This document shows positions 18,502 to 27,206 of a DNA stretch of 64,000 nucleotides, in pieces (within the stretch, counting starts at the first letter, position 1; each line of letters begins with the position of its first letter). Position numbers and translations under genes: made by a program. The notes under the pieces were generated by a model, which was given only the letters and a program-made list of their open reading frames with translations, ran no database searches and was not told where the DNA came from. The DNA comes from Methanosarcinaceae archaeon. Its GTDB lineage: Archaea; Halobacteriota; Methanosarcinia; Methanosarcinales; Methanosarcinaceae. The stretch lies in NCBI GenBank assembly GCA_030611265.1, contig JAUWQD010000006.1, positions 1 through 64,000 of the forward strand. Direction: 5' to 3'.

Positions 18502-18863
18502 TTAAACGCCCCCTTCTTCCACATATACAAATCTCCTATTAGTACACTAACAATAAAGAACAGCAGCATTGCAACCACCGCTATATTTGTTATACCATGG
18601 CCAATATATACCATAGCCCACGGATACATGAAAAGAATCTCAATATCGAATATGACAAATGCTATTGCATATAAATAATATTCAATATTGAACTGTATCT
18701 TTGCATCACCAATCGGCACAGACCCACACTCATATGTTGTGAGTTTATCTGCTGCCTTGCTCCTTGGACTTAAATGATATACAATGAACATCAACACAGG
18801 TGGCACAGCAAGTGCCACTATAAGAAATATTACAACCGGGATATAACTACCAATTATTGACAT
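18489..18863 (-). CDS. fpoA: F420H2 dehydrogenase subunit FpoA
   Basis: This NuoA-type membrane subunit of 124 residues has three helices and is the first gene of the operon. Diagnostic parts are the loop TTYECGSVPIGDAKIQFNIEYY and the helix AIAFVIFDIEILFMYPWA with the conserved Asp/Glu. The soluble F420H2-oxidising subunit FpoF is not in the window, which is normal because it is usually encoded elsewhere in Methanosarcina relatives. Confidence 0.95.
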   Translation of the reverse strand: MSIIGSYIPVVIFLIVALAVPPVLMFIVYHLSPRSKAADKLTTYECGSVPIGDAKIQFNIEYYLYAIAFVIFDIEILFMYPWAMVYIGHGITNIAVVAMLLFFIVSVLIGDLYMWKKGAFKWVK

Positions 18864-18925
18864 ATTGAATCACCTAATAATATTAAGAATAAGTTGATTG
18901 ATTGTTTGTATATAACTATTTCCAA
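18864..18925 (-). promoter_or_regulatory. Promoter and ribosome binding site of the fpo operon
   Basis: Read on the minus strand, GTTATATACAA (about 18906-18916) is a good archaeal TATA box with a purine-rich stretch (GGAAAT) just upstream as a possible BRE. A start site about 25 bases downstream would leave a leader of roughly 20 bases. AGGTGATT lies a few bases before the fpoA ATG and serves as the ribosome binding site. Confidence 0.65.
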
Positions 18926-19094
18926 ATTAAACGGCAGAGTTTGATACCATCAAACACATTGAAGAGCATTTTTTTTTGATAAAATTCAAAAATCCAAGAG
19001 AATCCCCGCGGTTGATTAAATGAACTTGTAATGTGTTCAAAATGTCCAGCTGAGTCCGACTGAGGTCGCTTGACTTTTATAAATTGTGTATGAT

Positions 19095-19130
19095 AAAAAA
19101 GATGCACAGGGCAAAAAGTCACCTGTGCAT
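19095..19130 (-). terminator. Hairpin terminator after the zinc-ribbon gene
   Basis: The arms ATGCACAGG (19102-19110) and CCTGTGCAT (19122-19130) pair perfectly over 9 bp with an 11-nt loop. On the minus strand the stem is followed by six T residues (19095-19100). It ends transcription of the gene at 19139-19642 and insulates the fpo promoter, which lies about 180 bases farther on. Confidence 0.75.
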
Positions 19131-19138
19131 GAAATACT

Positions 19139-19642
19139 TTAAACGACCTTTGGTGAAAAATACTTCTTTATGGCATTTCCGCAATCGGAACAGGAAACCA
19201 CAAGCCAATCACCAACTTCGTTCTTGGAATATTTTTCAAAGATTGATGCCCCACATGTCGGGCATACATAATAATCCCTGAAATAGTAGTGATAGAACTC
19301 AGGACATTTCCTAAGCCAATCAAGGACTTCTTGCATACGCTCAAAATAACGTTGTTTCGAAGGCGTATCGCTATTCTCAATTGCTTCTGCAGCCCGCCGA
19401 CTGACATCCTTTGTATGATGCAGGGATTTTTGAGTGAGTTTTTTGTAGTCGGAAATATATTCCGTAGTATTACCCAGATATTTGAAGTATCCGCTCATTT
19501 CCTTTGGTTCACTGTGCCAGATAGTACGAACAAAGTACTCCCCCATCACATCTTCCATGATGTCTGCACATGACGTGCAGATATTGTAATCATCATAGAG
19601 TTTGGAATCTTGCTCCTGACCGCAGATGACGCATGTTTCCAT
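19139..19642 (-). CDS. Zinc-ribbon protein of unknown function
   Basis: The protein has about 168 residues. It starts with a ribbon (CVICGQEQ, then CTSC) and ends with a second one (CPTCGAS, then CSDCGNA), with a helical middle part rich in charged and aromatic residues. I do not recognise the family. The start at 19642 is set by GGAGGTG six bases before the ATG; a longer frame from 19666 has no such site. It is downstream of the DUF22 gene in the same direction, 32 bases away, so the two may be co-transcribed. Nucleic acid or protein binding is plausible for two zinc ribbons but not shown. Confidence 0.7.
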   Translation of the reverse strand: METCVICGQEQDSKLYDDYNICTSCADIMEDVMGEYFVRTIWHSEPKEMSGYFKYLGNTTEYISDYKKLTQKSLHHTKDVSRRAAEAIENSDTPSKQRYFERMQEVLDWLRKCPEFYHYYFRDYYVCPTCGASIFEKYSKNEVGDWLVVSCSDCGNAIKKYFSPKVV

Positions 19643-19674
19643 TTTCACACCTCCATTGGAGATCACTATTTGTT

Positions 19675-20091
19675 CTATACCTTAACTGGAATTGTTGCTT
19701 CCCGTGTGAACATGATCGGGAATACATTAAGAACTGCAAGCAAGTCACCAGATCTTACCTTGCCGGTCTCCTGTCCGATAATATATGCATATTTGATAAC
19801 CCGGTCTTCCTCGATTAGTGAATTCCCATATTTTGAAGCCACCTTTAGCACGGATGCAACTGCATGATGTGAAAAAGCACATGGTGTTGCAAGCATGTCA
19901 CTCTGAAGGTGAATTTCCTTCACATTGATCTTCTTGAATTCACCTTTTCTAACCCCCACATCCTCATCAGAGACTACCATCTCCCACTTAGCGCGGGTTG
20001 CCATAGTGAACTCATATGGCGATGCCTTTACTTTTTGAGACTTCAATTCCCCGTTTGTGCGGGAAACAACTTGGACTATTTGTGTAGACAT
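19675..20091 (-). CDS. DUF22 domain protein
   Basis: The 138 residues match the archaeal DUF22 family: SPYEFTMATRAKWEMVVSDE near residue 25, then IHLQSDMLATPCAFSHHAVASVL. The family occurs mainly in methanogens and related archaea and has no known function. The conserved Cys-x-Phe-x-His-His element could bind metal. It precedes the zinc-ribbon gene in the same direction. Confidence 0.82.
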   Translation of the reverse strand: MSTQIVQVVSRTNGELKSQKVKASPYEFTMATRAKWEMVVSDEDVGVRKGEFKKINVKEIHLQSDMLATPCAFSHHAVASVLKVASKYGNSLIEEDRVIKYAYIIGQETGKVRSGDLLAVLNVFPIMFTREATIPVKV

Positions 20092-20213
20092 TCAATCACC
20101 AATCAAGTAAATGTTATTCTTCTATTTAAAGTTTGTGCATATTCTTAACGAATAATCATTATAATTATTAATTATATACTGCCCCACAAATATAAGACAC
20201 CTTCGAGATGCAT

Positions 20214-20729
20214 TCAGGATTCGACCACAAATTCGCAATGCTCATCGCCCATGCATGATTTGCGCGGCTGCTTCAGGCGCATATCCGGATTCGCTGCATA
20301 CACAAGACCTTGTGAGTAACATTCACATAAGATATCTTTTGGGAAAATATCCTGCATAGCGCCCTCATACGGGCATCCAAACACATGCAATGTCACCTTT
20401 CCGTCTTCTTTGATCAGATCGGATTCAACTCCCATCAGCATGCATGCAGTCTCAAGCGGCATAATACAGGCTGAAGCGTCTTTTGTACCATCTAATGTTC
20501 CCAGAATCTCCTGTCCCTTTTCAAGTCCTACCAAAAAGAATGCTTTTTTGATAACATCCATCCCCTCATCGTCAAAAGCATCACGGATAAGCGGCAAGAG
20601 TTTGCGCATTATATCTTCAGTGAAACGTTGTTCCTTAAAATCGATTTTTGAGGATACACCAATAAGTTTCCAATTTTTTGCAAATTTGCGAAACTTATCG
20701 CGTTGACCCCATTCGGGCTTATTGACCAT
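20214..20729 (-). CDS. Possible ATC-hydrolase-like or V4R-like sensor-type protein
   Basis: The protein has about 171 residues. The C-terminal third carries FGCPYEGAMQ, a downstream CECYSQGL and a final SCMGDEHCEFVV. This Cys-rich ending is shared by L-2-amino-thiazoline-4-carboxylate hydrolase-like proteins and V4R-type domains. The N-terminal half is helical. I chose the start at 20729, since the frame from 20783 would run into the upstream gene. It is transcribed with the small membrane protein gene before it. Ligand and function are unknown. Confidence 0.55.
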   Translation of the reverse strand: MVNKPEWGQRDKFRKFAKNWKLIGVSSKIDFKEQRFTEDIMRKLLPLIRDAFDDEGMDVIKKAFFLVGLEKGQEILGTLDGTKDASACIMPLETACMLMGVESDLIKEDGKVTLHVFGCPYEGAMQDIFPKDILCECYSQGLVYAANPDMRLKQPRKSCMGDEHCEFVVES

Positions 20730-20757
20730 TGTTTCAAACCTGTGTAAAATACGATTA

Positions 20758-21030
20758 CTATTTGATTGCCGAATAGAGCACAATCAGAATACCCGGAATT
20801 TCAATTCCCAAAGCAACAACCTTTGATGCCTCAACACTGATGTAGTCTGTCAGGATAATGCCTGCCAGCGTATCAAAATTGCTGCCAAATATCATAATGA
20901 ACAGACCTATTGCAAGATACAATAGGTTCTTTTGATGTGTCCTCTGATATGCTTCGTATACAAAAATAATGAATGTGCCGCCCAATAGATAGACGACTAC
21001 TGCAAGAATTGCTTCAAGGTTTGTTACCAT
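20758..21030 (-). CDS. Small membrane protein (DUF7521-like)
   Basis: The 90-residue protein has three hydrophobic segments (about 8-25, 38-57 and 68-87), separated by YEAYQRTHQKN and a short polar turn. The pattern, with a tyrosine- and arginine-bearing loop after the first helix, resembles small proteins found next to transcription regulators in haloarchaea (DUF7521); this is from memory. An Lrp-type regulator gene lies just upstream in the same direction. Confidence 0.55.
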   Translation of the reverse strand: MVTNLEAILAVVVYLLGGTFIIFVYEAYQRTHQKNLLYLAIGLFIMIFGSNFDTLAGIILTDYISVEASKVVALGIEIPGILIVLYSAIK

Positions 21031-21064
21031 ACAAATGCCCCGTGATGATTGCTTTTTGGATATG

Positions 21065-21514
21065 TCACTTTCTCAAGATATTGCATGCCTTTTCTTTATG
21101 GCATTTAGTTGTCAATATACTACTTGAATCTAAAACCCCATCAAGATTGTTAAGCACATGCAGTACATTCTCCTTCAGCGAATGAATATCAAATGTGCGC
21201 ACCTTTATCAAAAGGTCATAAGGCTCCAGAAGTTCATTTATCTCAAGAATGTCATGTATTGCTTTCAATTTGTTAATTACATTGATCCTTTTACTGTGAT
21301 CTATGTTGATACCAATGTAGGTAGTAATATTAAGACCCACACTTGCAGGATCGATCGTTACCGTAAACTCCTTGATAATACCTGAATCCCGCATCTTCTC
21401 AATTCTTTTGTGAACCGTAGATGTTGCCAGTCCTAAATTACTTGCGATCTCTGTACTGTGCATTCTACTGTCCTGTGACAGATGCTCAAGGATCGCAAAG
21501 TCTATCTCATCCAT
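21065..21514 (-). CDS. Lrp/AsnC-family transcription regulator
   Basis: The protein has the two-domain Lrp layout in 149 residues. An N-terminal winged helix-turn-helix (DFAILEHLSQDSRM, then EIASNLGLATSTVHKRIEKM) is followed by an effector-binding RAM domain (about 65-145) with the typical alternating beta-alpha pattern. It is divergent from the ferredoxin/cof operon, with 211 bases between them, so that operon and its own gene are obvious candidate targets. The C-terminus carries two extra cysteines (TKCHKEKAC), which may make it redox- or metal-responsive. Confidence 0.88.
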   Translation of the reverse strand: MDEIDFAILEHLSQDSRMHSTEIASNLGLATSTVHKRIEKMRDSGIIKEFTVTIDPASVGLNITTYIGINIDHSKRINVINKLKAIHDILEINELLEPYDLLIKVRTFDIHSLKENVLHVLNNLDGVLDSSSILTTKCHKEKACNILRK

Positions 21515-21725
21515 ACCATTAAATCATTTACACAATAGTAAGTGATATATTTGTCGTTATTATATCAAATTGATAACAAAATCATTGTTTGCATAACAAA
21601 TTATACAAATATGACAAAATGATACGTAAACTTGAAAATCGCACCAATGATCTGTAACAACAATCCTTTTGTTTATTGAGGTCTTTAATAGACAAACTCC
21701 GTTTAAAACTGCCGGTGAATTATCA
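21515..21725. promoter_or_regulatory. Divergent AT-rich control region between the Lrp gene and the ferredoxin/cof operon
   Basis: The stretch contains several related words, TTGTCGTTAT, TGATAACAAAA and GCATAACAAAT, which form imperfect inverted pairs around 21550-21610. Such degenerate dyads are typical for Lrp-family binding. GGTGA eight bases before the ATG at 21726 is the ribosome binding site of the ferredoxin. I cannot choose a TATA box with confidence. Confidence 0.4.
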
Positions 21726-21887
21726 ATGAAAATAGATCAAACTTGTGTTGGATGTGCCCAGTGCGCAACGTTTTGTAAAACTGACGCAATTAAGGTCAAA
21801 GGAAAGGCACTAATTACAGATGCTTGCATCGAATGTGGCGTATGTGTCAGGTATTGCCCAATGAAAGCCATAGAGGTATCAGTATGA
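21726..21887 (+). CDS. 2[4Fe-4S] ferredoxin
   Basis: The 53-residue protein has two cluster motifs, CVGCAQCATFC and CIECGVCVRYCP, and little else. The ATG at 21726 follows a good ribosome binding site; a longer frame from 21669 is unlikely. Its TGA overlaps the ATG of the next gene (ATGA), so the ferredoxin is translationally coupled to the flavoprotein that follows and is likely its electron donor or acceptor. Confidence 0.88.
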   Translation: MKIDQTCVGCAQCATFCKTDAIKVKGKALITDACIECGVCVRYCPMKAIEVSV

Positions 21888-23185
21888 ACAAGATGCCAAA
21901 ACCCAGAGCACTTGTGATCGGTGCCGGACTCGGCGGTCTTTTAAGCGCAGCAAAACTTGCCACATCCGGTTACGAGGTTGAAGTGTTTGAGCGGCTTCCA
22001 ATGATTGGCGGTCGTTTTACCAACATCGAGTACAAGGGATTTGCTCTTTCAACAGGTGCGCTTCATATGATACCTCACGGACCTGCCGGACCCCTGGCAC
22101 AAATGCTGGAAAGTGTGGGTGCCGATGTGAACATTGTGCGCTCTAATCCCATGGCAGTGATACGCCTGCCTTCAAAAGATGGTGATAATGATTATACGAA
22201 CGGATACAAAGACATTCCTTTTGGAAAGTTCTCAGATCCACTCTCTGCAATCAATCGGCTGAAAATCGCTGTTTTAATGATTGTAACAAAGACATTTCCA
22301 CCAAAAAACGGCTCACTTGAAGAATGGTTTACCCGTTATGTTAAAGACGAATGGCTGGTCAAACTTGCAGATTCGTTCTGTGGCTGGTCTTTGAGTTTAA
22401 AGGGTGCGGACACCTCTGCAAAGGAAGCATTTGCGATATTTTCAAACCTCTATCGCTATAGCGGATCCGGTGTTCCCATTGGGGGCTGCAAGGCGGTTGT
22501 CGATGCACTTGCAGATGTCATTACATCAAACGGCGGCACAATATATACAGATAAAGAAGTTTTGCGTGTATTGGTTGAAAGTAATAAGGCACTCAGTGTT
22601 GAAGTCGATGGAAATGAACATTTTGGTGACATTGTAATTAGCGACATCGGACACATTGAAACGAACAAATTATACGAAGGTGCTGATACATCAGATGAAT
22701 ACCGGCAGTACCTTGAAAAACTAAAAAAAATAAAACCATCCGCCGGTGTAAAGATATGTCTGGCTGCCGATGAACCTTTGATCGGACATGGAGGTGTGTT
22801 GTTGACACCTTATGCGAGGCGGGTAAATGGTATAAACGAGGTCACGAACATTGATCCGAACCTTGCACCTCCGGGCAAACATCTTGCAGTTTCTCACCAG
22901 TGTGTGCAATGGGATAAACTCGATGAACTTGAACAGGAAATCGAGGATGGCTTGCAGGATATCAAGGAGATATTTGCAGGAAAGAAATACGAGGTCTTGT
23001 TAATACAATCCCACTCGGGTGAATGGCCAGTCAACAGGTCAGCATCAGGTTTTGATCTCAATGTCAAAAATACAACCCCTATCAATAACCTCTTTATCGT
23101 TGGCGATGGAGCAAAAGGTGAAGGCGGGATAGAAGTAGAAGGTATTGCGCTTGGTGTGGGCAATGCAATGGAAAATATCCAATGA
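21884..23185 (+). CDS. CrtI-like FAD-dependent oxidoreductase of unknown substrate
   Basis: The protein has 433 residues. It opens with a dinucleotide-binding fold (ALVIGAGLGGLLSAAKLA, with the acidic end VEVFERLPMIGGR). It closes with a second FAD-binding signature, NLFIVGDGAKGEGGIEVEGIALG. The order is that of phytoene desaturase-type amine-oxidase-like flavoproteins. No carotenoid genes are nearby. It starts inside the ferredoxin stop codon and ends inside the cofG start codon, which ties it to deazaflavin synthesis or to the use of F420. A role as a reductase or dehydrogenase on an F420 precursor is inference only. Confidence 0.75.
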   Translation: MNKMPKPRALVIGAGLGGLLSAAKLATSGYEVEVFERLPMIGGRFTNIEYKGFALSTGALHMIPHGPAGPLAQMLESVGADVNIVRSNPMAVIRLPSKDGDNDYTNGYKDIPFGKFSDPLSAINRLKIAVLMIVTKTFPPKNGSLEEWFTRYVKDEWLVKLADSFCGWSLSLKGADTSAKEAFAIFSNLYRYSGSGVPIGGCKAVVDALADVITSNGGTIYTDKEVLRVLVESNKALSVEVDGNEHFGDIVISDIGHIETNKLYEGADTSDEYRQYLEKLKKIKPSAGVKICLAADEPLIGHGGVLLTPYARRVNGINEVTNIDPNLAPPGKHLAVSHQCVQWDKLDELEQEIEDGLQDIKEIFAGKKYEVLLIQSHSGEWPVNRSASGFDLNVKNTTPINNLFIVGDGAKGEGGIEVEGIALGVGNAMENIQ

Positions 23186-24195
23186 GAGATGATGCAATGC
23201 CAGATTTTGTTACATATTGCCGCAATGTATTCATACCTGTGACCAACATCTGTAGGAACAGGTGCGGATATTGCGGGTTCAGGCGCGAACCGGATGACAA
23301 AGATGCGCATCTGATGCCTGTTGAAGAGATTATCCCCCTTCTTGAAAATGGAAAAAAGGCAGGATGTACTGAAGCTCTTTTTACGTTTGGTGAATATGCC
23401 GAGGAGGTTGTAGAATATCGGGAATGGCTCAACGAACTTGGTTATTCAACAACAGTGGAATATGTGGCTGAATTGTGCAAGATTGCAATCAAGATCGGTC
23501 TGGTTCCACATACCAATGCAGGCATACTTGACAGTTCCCAGTTAAAAGTCCTGAAACCTTTGAACGCAAGTCTTGGGCTGATGCTTGAGACTACTGCAAA
23601 ACTTGATGCACATGACGATGCGCACCATAATTGCGTGGGAAAGGATCCTGCTGTTCGACTCGCTGCATTAAAGGCGGCAGGAAAACTTAAGATACCATTC
23701 ACAACCGGAATTTTAGTCGGTATCGGGGAAACTGTGGATGACAGGATCGATTCACTTCAAGCGATTACTGCGATACATGAAAGATATGGGCACATACAGG
23801 AAGTCATTATCCAGAATTTCATGCCAAAACCCGGCACACCTATGAGTCATCGCAAGCCCCCAACCAAACAGGAAATGGTGCAGGCGGTCTCACTCGCACG
23901 CGATATCCTGCCCGATGACGTTGCGGTTCAGGTTGCTCCAAACCTCATTGATCCGTACCTATTGATCCAGTCCGGTGCATCCGATCTGGGTGGTATATCA
24001 CCGACAACCATTGATTGGATAAATCCTGAAGCGCAGTGGCCTAGTGTTTCCAGACTGCAAAATATGGTCAAGAGCGTACAATTGCGTGAGAGGTTACCAA
24101 TATATCCGCAATATATTGAAAAAGGGTGGTGTGGCGGCAGTGTTAAAGGGCTTGTAGAAACTTTAGCCGATGAAGATGGATATAGGAAGACTTAA
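23182..24195 (+). CDS. cofG: FO synthase subunit 1 (7,8-didemethyl-8-hydroxy-5-deazariboflavin synthase)
   Basis: CofG is a radical SAM enzyme that, with CofH, makes FO, the deazaflavin chromophore of coenzyme F420, from tyrosine and a ribityl-uracil. The cluster-binding cysteines are Cys24, Cys28 and Cys31 (CRNRCGYCGF). Other family segments are GILVGIGET, QNFMPKPGTPM and the C-terminal GGISPTTIDWINPEAQWP. Length (337) is typical. The ATG overlaps the stop of the flavoprotein gene; another ATG five codons on is possible. Confidence 0.95.
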   Translation: MRDDAMPDFVTYCRNVFIPVTNICRNRCGYCGFRREPDDKDAHLMPVEEIIPLLENGKKAGCTEALFTFGEYAEEVVEYREWLNELGYSTTVEYVAELCKIAIKIGLVPHTNAGILDSSQLKVLKPLNASLGLMLETTAKLDAHDDAHHNCVGKDPAVRLAALKAAGKLKIPFTTGILVGIGETVDDRIDSLQAITAIHERYGHIQEVIIQNFMPKPGTPMSHRKPPTKQEMVQAVSLARDILPDDVAVQVAPNLIDPYLLIQSGASDLGGISPTTIDWINPEAQWPSVSRLQNMVKSVQLRERLPIYPQYIEKGWCGGSVKGLVETLADEDGYRKT

Positions 24196-24265
24196 AGAGT
24201 ACATGTTGTATTACAGACCACATTCAAATACCATATTTACGATGGATATAATGGACATGATCTGA

Positions 24266-25354
24266 ATGGTGCTTTTATCAAATATCCCGGATGATGTGAT
24301 TCAACGCTCACTTGTTGGAGAATGTACAAAAGAAGACGCTTTGCTGCTTCTTGATGCACAACCACTTGAACTTTTCTCTCTTGCAAACGAGTTGCGAGAA
24401 AAGGCTGTTGGAAACAATGTCACGTACATAGTCAACAGGAATATCAATTTTACAAATATGTGTGTGGGAACCTGTGGTTTCTGTGCATTCAAGGATAATG
24501 GCAATGGAGGATTTCGCCTTAGTCTTGACGAAATAATGGAAAAGGTAAAGAGTGCCGCAAAAACCGGTTCAACAGAAGTGTGTATTCAGGGAGGACTTCT
24601 TTCGGATGTGAGGCTTGATTTTTATCAGGAGATACTCGAAACGGTAAAGGCAGAATTTCCAGACATGCACATACATGCATTCTCTCCAATGGAGGTATAT
24701 CATGCAGCGCGGTTGAGTGACATGTCGGTCAAGGATGCGCTTGTTGAACTCAAAAGAAGTGGGCTTGATACAATGCCCGGCACTGCTGCGGAGATACTTT
24801 CTGACCGCGTGCGGACTGTCATTTGCCCGAAAAAACTCAAAACAGCAGAATGGGTGGATGTTATCACGCTTGCACACAAGACTGGAATACCCACAACTGC
24901 AACGATTATGTACGGGCACATTGAAACAATAGAGGAGCGTATCGACCATATTATGACGATACGAAATATTCAGAAACAGACAGGCGGATTTACGGAATTT
25001 GTGCCACTGCCGTTTATGCCATATAACAACAAGCTCGGTGAAGAATTGTTAAGATCGGGCAAGTTCAGCACGACTGGACTTGAAGACCTTAAGCTGCATG
25101 CAATTGCACGCATACTCTTAAACACTCATGTTGATAATATTCAGGCAAGCTGGGTGAAACTCGGGAAAAAACTTGCCCAATTTGCGCTTAGTTGCGGTGC
25201 CAACGACCTTGGGGGTACCCTCATGGAAGAGAAGATCTCAAGGTCAGCAGGTGCAAACCATGGTGAGTATATGTCACCTGAGGAATTCAAATGGCTTATT
25301 CGGGGCGCGGGCAGAGATCCAAAACAGCGAACCACTTTATATCGAGGTGTATGA
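24266..25354 (+). CDS. cofH: FO synthase subunit 2
   Basis: CofH is the second radical SAM half of FO synthase; it generates the tyrosine-derived radical and couples it to the ribityl-uracil. Cys66, Cys70 and Cys73 ([10 protein letters not shown]) bind the cluster. [10 protein letters not shown]-like [18 protein letters not shown] and [12 protein letters not shown] are standard. The end, [21 protein letters not shown], matches the family. The length of 362 is usual. It lies 70 bases after cofG and one base before cofC. Confidence 0.95.
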   Translation: MVLLSNIPDDVIQRSLVGECTKEDALLLLDAQPLELFSLANELREKAVGNNVTYIVNRNINFTNMCVGTCGFCAFKDNGNGGFRLSLDEIMEKVKSAAKTGSTEVCIQGGLLSDVRLDFYQEILETVKAEFPDMHIHAFSPMEVYHAARLSDMSVKDALVELKRSGLDTMPGTAAEILSDRVRTVICPKKLKTAEWVDVITLAHKTGIPTTATIMYGHIETIEERIDHIMTIRNIQKQTGGFTEFVPLPFMPYNNKLGEELLRSGKFSTTGLEDLKLHAIARILLNTHVDNIQASWVKLGKKLAQFALSCGANDLGGTLMEEKISRSAGANHGEYMSPEEFKWLIRGAGRDPKQRTTLYRGV

Positions 25355-25355
25355 T

Positions 25356-25985
25356 ATGAGAGCAGTAATACCCTACAAAAAAGAAAATGCAAAGTCCAGA
25401 CTTTCTTCTGTATTGACACTCGGCGAACGCGAGGAATTTGTTGAACTCATGCTAAAAGATGTGCTCAATACTCTTTCTAAGGCTGATGTTAATAAAATTG
25501 ACATCCTCACAACATCTATTTATGGCGTAGCTGATGACATTGAAACGAATGTCATTGTTAGCGAATTAGGATTGAATGAAGTACTCAATCAGTATCTCAC
25601 GAAAATTAGCGAGCCTGTCATGATCATAATGGCAGACCTTCCGCTTGTTACCACACGTCATATCCAGGAGATCACAGCATCTGATAAAGATGTTACAATC
25701 GTGCCCGGGAGAGGCGGAGGCACGAATATCATGTACATAAAAGATCCTGCCCATTTTCATGTTAAGTATTATGGCTCCAGTTTTAGAACCCATTGTGATA
25801 TTGCAAAAGACATGTCACAATCCGTCTATGTATATGATTCATTTTTAGCGAGTACTGATATTGATGAACCACAAGACATTGTTGAACTTTTGTTGCATGG
25901 ACATGGGATGTCAAAGGATTATGTTGAGCAAAAGTTTGGTATTGAAGTTAGCGAGGGGAGAATTAAACTTTCGCATGCGGTTTAA
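25356..25985 (+). CDS. cofC: 2-phospholactate (or phosphoenolpyruvate) guanylyltransferase
   Basis: CofC activates the three-carbon unit of F420 by joining it to GMP; the activated unit is then transferred to FO by CofD (not in the window). The 209-residue protein begins with RAVIPYKKENAKSRLSSVL, where the loop binds GTP. It also has IMADLPLVT with the metal-binding Asp, and PGRGGGTN. The start at 25356 lies just after the cofH stop; a longer frame that overlaps cofH is not credible. Confidence 0.93.
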   Translation: MRAVIPYKKENAKSRLSSVLTLGEREEFVELMLKDVLNTLSKADVNKIDILTTSIYGVADDIETNVIVSELGLNEVLNQYLTKISEPVMIIMADLPLVTTRHIQEITASDKDVTIVPGRGGGTNIMYIKDPAHFHVKYYGSSFRTHCDIAKDMSQSVYVYDSFLASTDIDEPQDIVELLLHGHGMSKDYVEQKFGIEVSEGRIKLSHAV

Positions 25986-26060
25986 TTAATGCACGATGTT
26001 GTAGAATGATTTAAATAATATTGTTCATGATTAATTTTAACAAAAACAAAGATTGATTTA

Positions 26061-26426
26061 ATGGCAACTACAATTGAAAAATTAGATGCTGTGGTGAATA
26101 GCCTCACAAAAACAAAGAATATAACCGCAGTTGCAGTCGTATCAAGAGACGGCTTACTGATGGTGTCAAATACCAAATCTAATCATGCACAGACATTTGC
26201 AGCAATGACTGCAACTATGTTCATAGCTGCTGAAACAGTAACAAAAGAAATTGGGGATTGGATGCCAGATAGGCTTATTGTAGAATCTGACGACTGCAAA
26301 CTGCTAATGGTTACAACTGGTTCAAAAGCTTTGTTGGTTTCTCTGACTGAGGCAAATGCAAACTTAGGTATTGCATTACATGACATGAAAAACGCTGCTG
26401 AAAAAGTTAAAGATGTATTGTCATGA
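26061..26426 (+). CDS. Roadblock/LC7-domain protein
   Basis: The 121-residue protein shows the roadblock pattern: an N-terminal helix (LDAVVNSLTK), a strand with VAVVSRDGLLMVS, a long helix with TFAAMTATMFIAAE, and further strands that include KLLMVTTGSKALLVSL. These small dimers usually regulate GTPases or polarity. No MglA-type GTPase gene is next to it. A TATA-like AATAATATTG stretch lies upstream, and the gene probably forms its own unit. Confidence 0.85.
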   Translation: MATTIEKLDAVVNSLTKTKNITAVAVVSRDGLLMVSNTKSNHAQTFAAMTATMFIAAETVTKEIGDWMPDRLIVESDDCKLLMVTTGSKALLVSLTEANANLGIALHDMKNAAEKVKDVLS

Positions 26427-27009
26427 AACTCAAACCATTATAATCTCAAAAGAGATCATTAGTAGAGATTGTCGCAAAAGTCCGACACTTTCACTGATTT
26501 TATGCCCAGTTACTGTTTAAAATCACATTTGACATAATCTTTGACACTATTCAGCACAAATAAACGCTTGCGTCAGCAAATTTTTTGGATATCCCCAACA
26601 TTGAGTGGGTAAATATTAGACGGGATTAACAGGATTTATATGACGGTGCAAGCCATTTTCATATTCTGTCAATCCTGTCCATTAATTCAGGCAATGCGAT
26701 TCCATGTTTAACAACATATCCCACAATAGTGATGTTACCCACACGATGTTAAAGAGAGCCATAATAATCTCCCGAATCTATGCAATTACTCTCAGTCAGC
26801 AAGTCCTTATTGGCTTGCTTTCACCACTTTGATACGATTTCTTTCATTGACCTCTATAATCTTTTAAGCACTTTCTGTATGTATAGAATTAGTTTAGTTT
26901 GTTTTACGAATGGTGTACGACATCTATTCTATAACACATGTTCTGTAAAAACTAAAATTCCACACACCCTCACCGCGCACCCACCCTTGAACAAAAATGA
27001 CGAAAGGGC
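26427..27009. other. Long intergenic stretch with repeat-like words, no convincing gene
   Basis: No frame here looks coding. Two related words occur: GACGGGATTAACAGGATTT near 26619 and CTGTCAATCCTGTCC near 26665. They are partly inverted relative to each other and resemble the GGATTAACAGGATT words found around decayed mobile or REP-type sequences. A GTCGCAAAAGTCCGAC stretch near 26472 looks like an element end. I read this as a graveyard of decayed elements, but no boundary can be set. Confidence 0.35.
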
Positions 27010-27144
27010 ATGGAATTGCCGATCAATACTATTGTGATTTTTGTCGTCTTATTAGTTCTATTGGCGATCATGCTGGTGCTGATATCTCGCAGAGTGAATA
27101 ATTTTGCAAACCTAAACAATGGAAAAATAGGTAGACACATTTAA
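27010..27144 (+). CDS. Small single-span membrane protein (44 residues)
   Basis: The peptide begins MELPINTIVIFVVLLVLL and continues with a hydrophobic run to about residue 25, then SRRVNNFANLNNGKIGRHI. Very short archaeal proteins with this MELPxxTIV-type opening and one hydrophobic helix are, as far as I recall, common in Methanosarcina and its relatives and resemble class III-signal or pilin-like peptides. No obvious processing site is visible before the helix. The ribosome binding site is weak (AAAGGG very close to the ATG). Confidence 0.5.
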   Translation: MELPINTIVIFVVLLVLLAIMLVLISRRVNNFANLNNGKIGRHI

Positions 27145-27206
27145 TCACTCACTTTCCGCAGTGAGTTATCAACAACTGTTTTAACCAATCATTCCCATGA
27201 ATCCAC

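Noticed and set aside
18916-19122. A 68-residue open frame between fpoA and the zinc-ribbon gene
   Set aside because: It would cover the fpo promoter and the terminator hairpin, and its composition is not protein-like.
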